Source: DATJQF01 sp035505995 (GTDB lineage: Bacteria > Bacteroidota > Bacteroidia > Bacteroidales > FEN-979). Taken from it: DNA of 64,000 bases. Location: contig DATJQF010000230.1 in NCBI GenBank assembly GCA_035505995.1, positions 5,301 through 69,300 on the forward strand. The letters are read 5' to 3'. The notes beneath the pieces are model-generated. The model made no database searches. It worked only from the letters and a program-made list of their open reading frames with translations, and had not been told where the DNA came from. Positions 60,977 through 64,000 of this stretch are shown here, piece after piece. A program made the position numbers and the translations under genes. Each line of letters opens with the position of its first letter. The first letter of the stretch is position 1.

Positions 60977-62767
60977 ATGAGTATGATCCGGCTGTATATT
61001 GCTTTTTTCCTCTTATTGCCCGTCACGTTGCTCTGCCAGGTAACGGACTGGCAAACCTTCTATGAAAGTTCCGGCAGGAAGGAAACCCCGCGGTACCAGG
61101 AAACGGTCGATTTCTGCCGCCGGTTGGATGAAGCCTCCCCGAAGCTCACCTATACCTCTTTTGGAAAAAGCGGCCAGGGAAGGGACCTCCCCCTGGTCAT
61201 TGCCGACAAGGACGGCTTGTCGGACCCTGCCTCCATCCATGCCTCGGGAAGAATGGTAGTGCTCATCCAGGCCTGCATCCACGCCGGGGAATCGGAAGGG
61301 AAAGATGCCGGACTGATGCTGATGAGAGACCTTGCCGTGGGGAACCGGTATCCCGGACTTCTCGATCATCTTTCCATTCTCTTCATCCCCATCTTCAATA
61401 CCGACGGGCACGAGCGGTTTGGCCCCTACAACCGGATCAACCAGAACGGCCCGGAGGAGTCCGGCTGGCGGGTAACGGCCGATAACCATAACCTGAACCG
61501 TGATTACCTTAAGGCCGATACCCCGGAGATGCAGGCCTGGCTCCGGTTGTTCCATACCTGGATGCCGGATTTCTTTATTGATACCCATACTACCGACGGA
61601 GCCGATTATCAATACGTACTAACCTACCAGATGGAAACCCTGGGGGAAATGGATGAAAATCTTACGGCCTGGACGAAAGACCAGTTTCTCCCTCAGATGA
61701 CCGGGGAGCTGGAGAACGCCGGGATCCCTGTTTTCACCTATATTGAATTCCGGAAGTGGTTCGACCTTAGCAGCGGACTGATCACGGAGGTGGCCCCGCC
61801 CATGCTTTCCCAGGGATATACTTCCCTGCTGAACCGGCCCGGACTGCTCATTGAGACCCATATGCTGAAACCTTACGACCAACGGGTGGATGCAACCTAT
61901 CGCTGCCTGGTCAGCTCGCTCGGCATCCTGAACCGGGAATCCCGGAACCTGCAGGACCTGATCCGGAAAGCCGACCGGTATGCCTCCAGTCCCGAATTCC
62001 GGCACCAGGATTTTCCGCTCCAGTTCGAGACCCTGGAAAATGACAGCACGATGGTGAATTTTCTCGGCATCCAATTCGAAAGAGTGAAAAGCGATCTGAC
62101 CGGACAATATTATTACCGTTATACCGGCGAAAAAACCGTTCTCCGGCTTCCTTTTTTTAACAAAACCCGGCCGACGGTGACGACCCGGCTGCCCGAAGCC
62201 TATCTCATCCCGCCGCAGTGGGAGGAGGTGATCCGCAAACTGGAGCTTCACGGGATCCGGGTGGATCGACTGAAAAAAGACACCGTCCTGAGTGTTCTGA
62301 CCTGGAAACTCACTTCGCCCGAATGGCAGGCCAATCCTTACGAAGGCAGGCATCCCCTGGTCCGGTTCAACCAGCAGGATACGCTGATCCGGCAGGTCTT
62401 CCCGGCCGGCACCGCTCTGGTCGATGCCGGACAGCCCGGCATACGGATCCTTGCCCAGCTCCTGGAGCCAAAAGGGAACGGTTCCCTGCTTTACTGGGGC
62501 TTCTTCGATGCCATCTTTGAACAGAAGGAGTACGCTGAGCAATATGTGATGGAGCCCCTGGCGGAAGCCATGGTGAAAAAGGATCCTTCCCTGCTGGATG
62601 CATTTGAGCAAATGAAGAAGAAGGATCCGGCCTTTGCCGCCAGCTCCTCTTTGATGCTCAATTGGTTTTACAACAGATCTCCGTACCGGGATCCGGAAAA
62701 GAATATTTACCCGGTCGGACGGTTATATGACCGGAAAGTAGTGGACCGTCTGATCACGGCTCCGTAA
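60977..62767 (+). CDS. Secreted M14 family zinc carboxypeptidase
   Basis: 596 residues from ATG 60977; the in-frame TTG at 60962 lies in the promoter. Signal peptide 1-20 (MSMIRLYIAFFLLLPVTLLC). The zinc HxxE is H102-A-G-E105 (ACIHAGESEGKDAG); the third ligand and active-site features appear in NHNLNRDYLKADTPEMQAW and DFFIDTHTTDGADYQYVLT. The C-terminal 300 residues form a domain I do not recognise, lacking an obvious T9SS C-terminal signal (no clear beta-sandwich CTD), so Sec export to the periplasm is likely. It converges on the SelD fusion gene with a 14-base overlap. Confidence 0.85.
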   Translation: MSMIRLYIAFFLLLPVTLLCQVTDWQTFYESSGRKETPRYQETVDFCRRLDEASPKLTYTSFGKSGQGRDLPLVIADKDGLSDPASIHASGRMVVLIQACIHAGESEGKDAGLMLMRDLAVGNRYPGLLDHLSILFIPIFNTDGHERFGPYNRINQNGPEESGWRVTADNHNLNRDYLKADTPEMQAWLRLFHTWMPDFFIDTHTTDGADYQYVLTYQMETLGEMDENLTAWTKDQFLPQMTGELENAGIPVFTYIEFRKWFDLSSGLITEVAPPMLSQGYTSLLNRPGLLIETHMLKPYDQRVDATYRCLVSSLGILNRESRNLQDLIRKADRYASSPEFRHQDFPLQFETLENDSTMVNFLGIQFERVKSDLTGQYYYRYTGEKTVLRLPFFNKTRPTVTTRLPEAYLIPPQWEEVIRKLELHGIRVDRLKKDTVLSVLTWKLTSPEWQANPYEGRHPLVRFNQQDTLIRQVFPAGTALVDAGQPGIRILAQLLEPKGNGSLLYWGFFDAIFEQKEYAEQYVMEPLAEAMVKKDPSLLDAFEQMKKKDPAFAASSSLMLNWFYNRSPYRDPEKNIYPVGRLYDRKVVDRLITAP

Positions 62768-64000
62768 TTTCCTTCAGTACCCTTATTTTCCCCTCTTCTT
62801 TTGTTACCTTGCCGATCACGGCAGCTTCCCGGATTCCTGCCTTCCGCAGCTCCTGAACCAGCTTACCCGCCTTGCGGGCATCGACGGAAACCAGCAATCC
62901 GCCCGAGGTCTGAGCATCCGCCAGGATCAGTTTCCCGGCTTCCGTGATCCCCTGCTCAAAACGGGTCATCCCGGTCACATACGCGAGGTTGTTCCGGGTG
63001 CCTCCCGGTACCGCCCCTGCCGAAAGGGCCTCTGAAACCCCCGGGATGACCGGTATATTCGAAAAGCCGATCACGGCCCCGGTCCTGCTCCCGGTCATCA
63101 TCTCTTTTAAATGCCCCAGCAACCCGAAACCGGTTATATCGGTACAGGCATGCACCGGGTAACCGGAAAGGATCTCTGCGGACCGCTTGTTCAGCCCGGC
63201 CATGATCCCGGTTATCTTCTTTTCGGCTGACCGGGTCAGGATGCCTTTCTTCATGGCCGTGGTGAGAATGCCGGTCCCGATCGGCTTGGTGATCACCAGG
63301 GCATCTCCCGGCCGGGCCCCGGTGTTGCGCAGGATCTTATCCGGATGCACAATGCCGGTCACCACCAGCCCGAATTTAGGCTCGGTCTCTTCCACGCTGT
63401 GCCCTCCCAGGATGGAGATCCCCGCCTCGGCAACTTTATCGGCAGCCCCTTTCAGGATGGTCCGCAGGACTTCCGGCGGGAGCAGGTTGACCGGAAAACC
63501 AACCACGCTGAGTGCAAACAGGGGCTTCCCTCCCATCGCATAAATATCGCTCAGGGCATTGGCCGCAGCGATCATGCCGTAATCATAGGGATCATCCACC
63601 ACCGGGGGAATGAAATCCACGGTTTGCAGCAGGGCGGTCGCCGGATTGATCAGGTATGCGGCCGCATCATCCGAAGTGCGCATATCCACCAGGATTTCGG
63701 GGCGGGAGATAACCGGCAGATCCTTCACGAGGTCCTCGAGGAGCTGCGGGCGGATCTTGCAGGCACACCCCAGGCTATGCGTGTAGCTGGTCAGCCTGAT
63801 CCCTTCTTTCTTTCCCGGGGTTGGGGACGAAGGGTTTCCCTGGTTCCGGAATAGTGCATCATATGTTTCCGTAATGTTCTTTATTGCCGCCCGGATATCT
63901 TCTCCGGTTGTCATCCTTCCGACGGAGAATCGTATGGCCCCCATCATAGCTTCAGGGGTCAGTTTCATGGCCTGGAGCACCGGGGAAGTAATATCCGCCC
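62754..64000 (-). CDS. selD: Cysteine desulfurase-SelD fusion, C-terminal part (truncated by window end)
   Basis: Selenide, water dikinase makes selenophosphate from selenide and ATP for Sec-tRNA or 2-selenouridine. The SelD domain begins at IRLTSYTHSLGCACKIRPQLLEDL, with the catalytic Cys-Lys in GCACK (cysteine, not a selenocysteine UGA), then DDAAAYLINPATALLQTVDFIPPVVDDPYDYG and DITGFGLLGHLKEM. About 40 residues before it, and continuing in frame to the edge of the window (SPVLQAMKLTPEAMMGAIRFSVGRMTTGEDI), read like the C-terminal end of a NifS/IscS cysteine desulfurase. A linker (RNQGNPSSPTPGKKEG) joins them. The rest is outside the window. Confidence 0.85.
   Translation of the reverse strand, partial: ADITSPVLQAMKLTPEAMMGAIRFSVGRMTTGEDIRAAIKNITETYDALFRNQGNPSSPTPGKKEGIRLTSYTHSLGCACKIRPQLLEDLVKDLPVISRPEILVDMRTSDDAAAYLINPATALLQTVDFIPPVVDDPYDYGMIAAANALSDIYAMGGKPLFALSVVGFPVNLLPPEVLRTILKGAADKVAEAGISILGGHSVEETEPKFGLVVTGIVHPDKILRNTGARPGDALVITKPIGTGILTTAMKKGILTRSAEKKITGIMAGLNKRSAEILSGYPVHACTDITGFGLLGHLKEMMTGSRTGAVIGFSNIPVIPGVSEALSAGAVPGGTRNNLAYVTGMTRFEQGITEAGKLILADAQTSGGLLVSVDARKAGKLVQELRKAGIREAAVIGKVTKEEGKIRVLKEITEP

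Noticed and set aside
62754..63980. SelD as an independent gene starting at GTG 63980
   Set aside because: The residues before SelD match a cysteine desulfurase end and stay in frame to the window edge, so the GTG is more likely internal.
1..64000. tRNA or rRNA genes
   Set aside because: None of the intergenic gaps, all below 300 bases, shows a cloverleaf with TTCGAATC-like arms or ribosomal RNA sequence on reading; a covariance scan could still find something.

Overview
The window looks like a contiguous chromosomal stretch from a member of the Bacteroidota, most likely a Bacteroidales-like anaerobic fermenter. Three things point there. First, a type IX secretion core (porP/sprF, gldK, gldL, gldM, gldN) and a separate sprE/porW. 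Second, repeated matches to the Bacteroidota -7 promoter box TAnnTTTG just ahead of genes. Third, Bacteroidota-specific families (the Ig-like lipoprotein, DUF4468, DUF4421, and the secG-lptE-sigma54 activator block). Acetate kinase, Ptb/Buk, tryptophanase and SelD suggest a fermentative, amino-acid-using, selenium-using life. Species cannot be named from sequence alone. I see no rRNA, tRNA, transposase, prophage or CRISPR array, and no gap between genes exceeds 300 bases.

Layout. 1-6.7 kb: the 3' end of ackA, yebC, an Ig-like lipoprotein, an ArsR regulator, adenine deaminase, rlmN with a repeat-encoded tail, and a DUF4468 protein. 6.9-16.1 kb (all minus): groEL, groES, secG, a TPR-like protein, lptE, a sigma54 activator, a nucleotide-sugar dehydrogenase and pheT. 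16.2-20.5 kb: a CoiA-like nuclease, a TIGR03118 beta-propeller protein and recG. 20.6-26.8 kb: the T9SS operon. 27.1-31.5 kb: a YitT-type membrane protein and the rseP-dxr-M23 peptidase operon. 31.6-39.2 kb (plus): sprE, bactofilin, atpZ, a four-helix membrane protein, a DUF4421 protein, PTPS-folE, a Bax-inhibitor-like protein and fabD. 39.2-44.1 kb (minus): a five-gene sugar-nucleotide operon (rfbB, galE, and WbpB, WbpD and WbpE homologues). 44.2-48.5 kb: elbB, then ptb-permease-buk. 48.6-51.5 kb: tryptophanase, free-methionine sulfoxide reductase, mntP and queD. 51.5-53.5 kb: an ECF sigma factor with an anti-sigma/beta-barrel partner. 53.5-60.8 kb: an RND efflux system with two TetR regulators. 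61-64 kb: a secreted M14 peptidase and a cysteine desulfurase-SelD fusion cut by the window end.

How it fits together. PorP, GldK, GldN, GldL, GldM and SprE would form the T9SS motor, ring and attachment parts. The WbpB/WbpE/WbpD operon, with the dehydrogenase at 11.9 kb as a possible WbpA, could supply the diacetamido-uronic acid that some Bacteroidota use in A-LPS and to link T9SS cargo. LptE, SecG and RseP serve envelope biogenesis. AckA and Ptb-Buk give substrate-level ATP from acyl phosphates, and tryptophanase feeds pyruvate and ammonia into the same metabolism.

Most notable signals: the NifS-SelD fusion; three 7-bp tandem arrays, one translated into the RlmN C-terminus and one matching the plant telomere unit; a 22-bp perfect palindrome with 8-bp repeats upstream of groES; an anti-sigma-like protein that ends in a predicted outer-membrane barrel; and an orphan CoiA-like nuclease with a C-terminal four-cysteine cluster.
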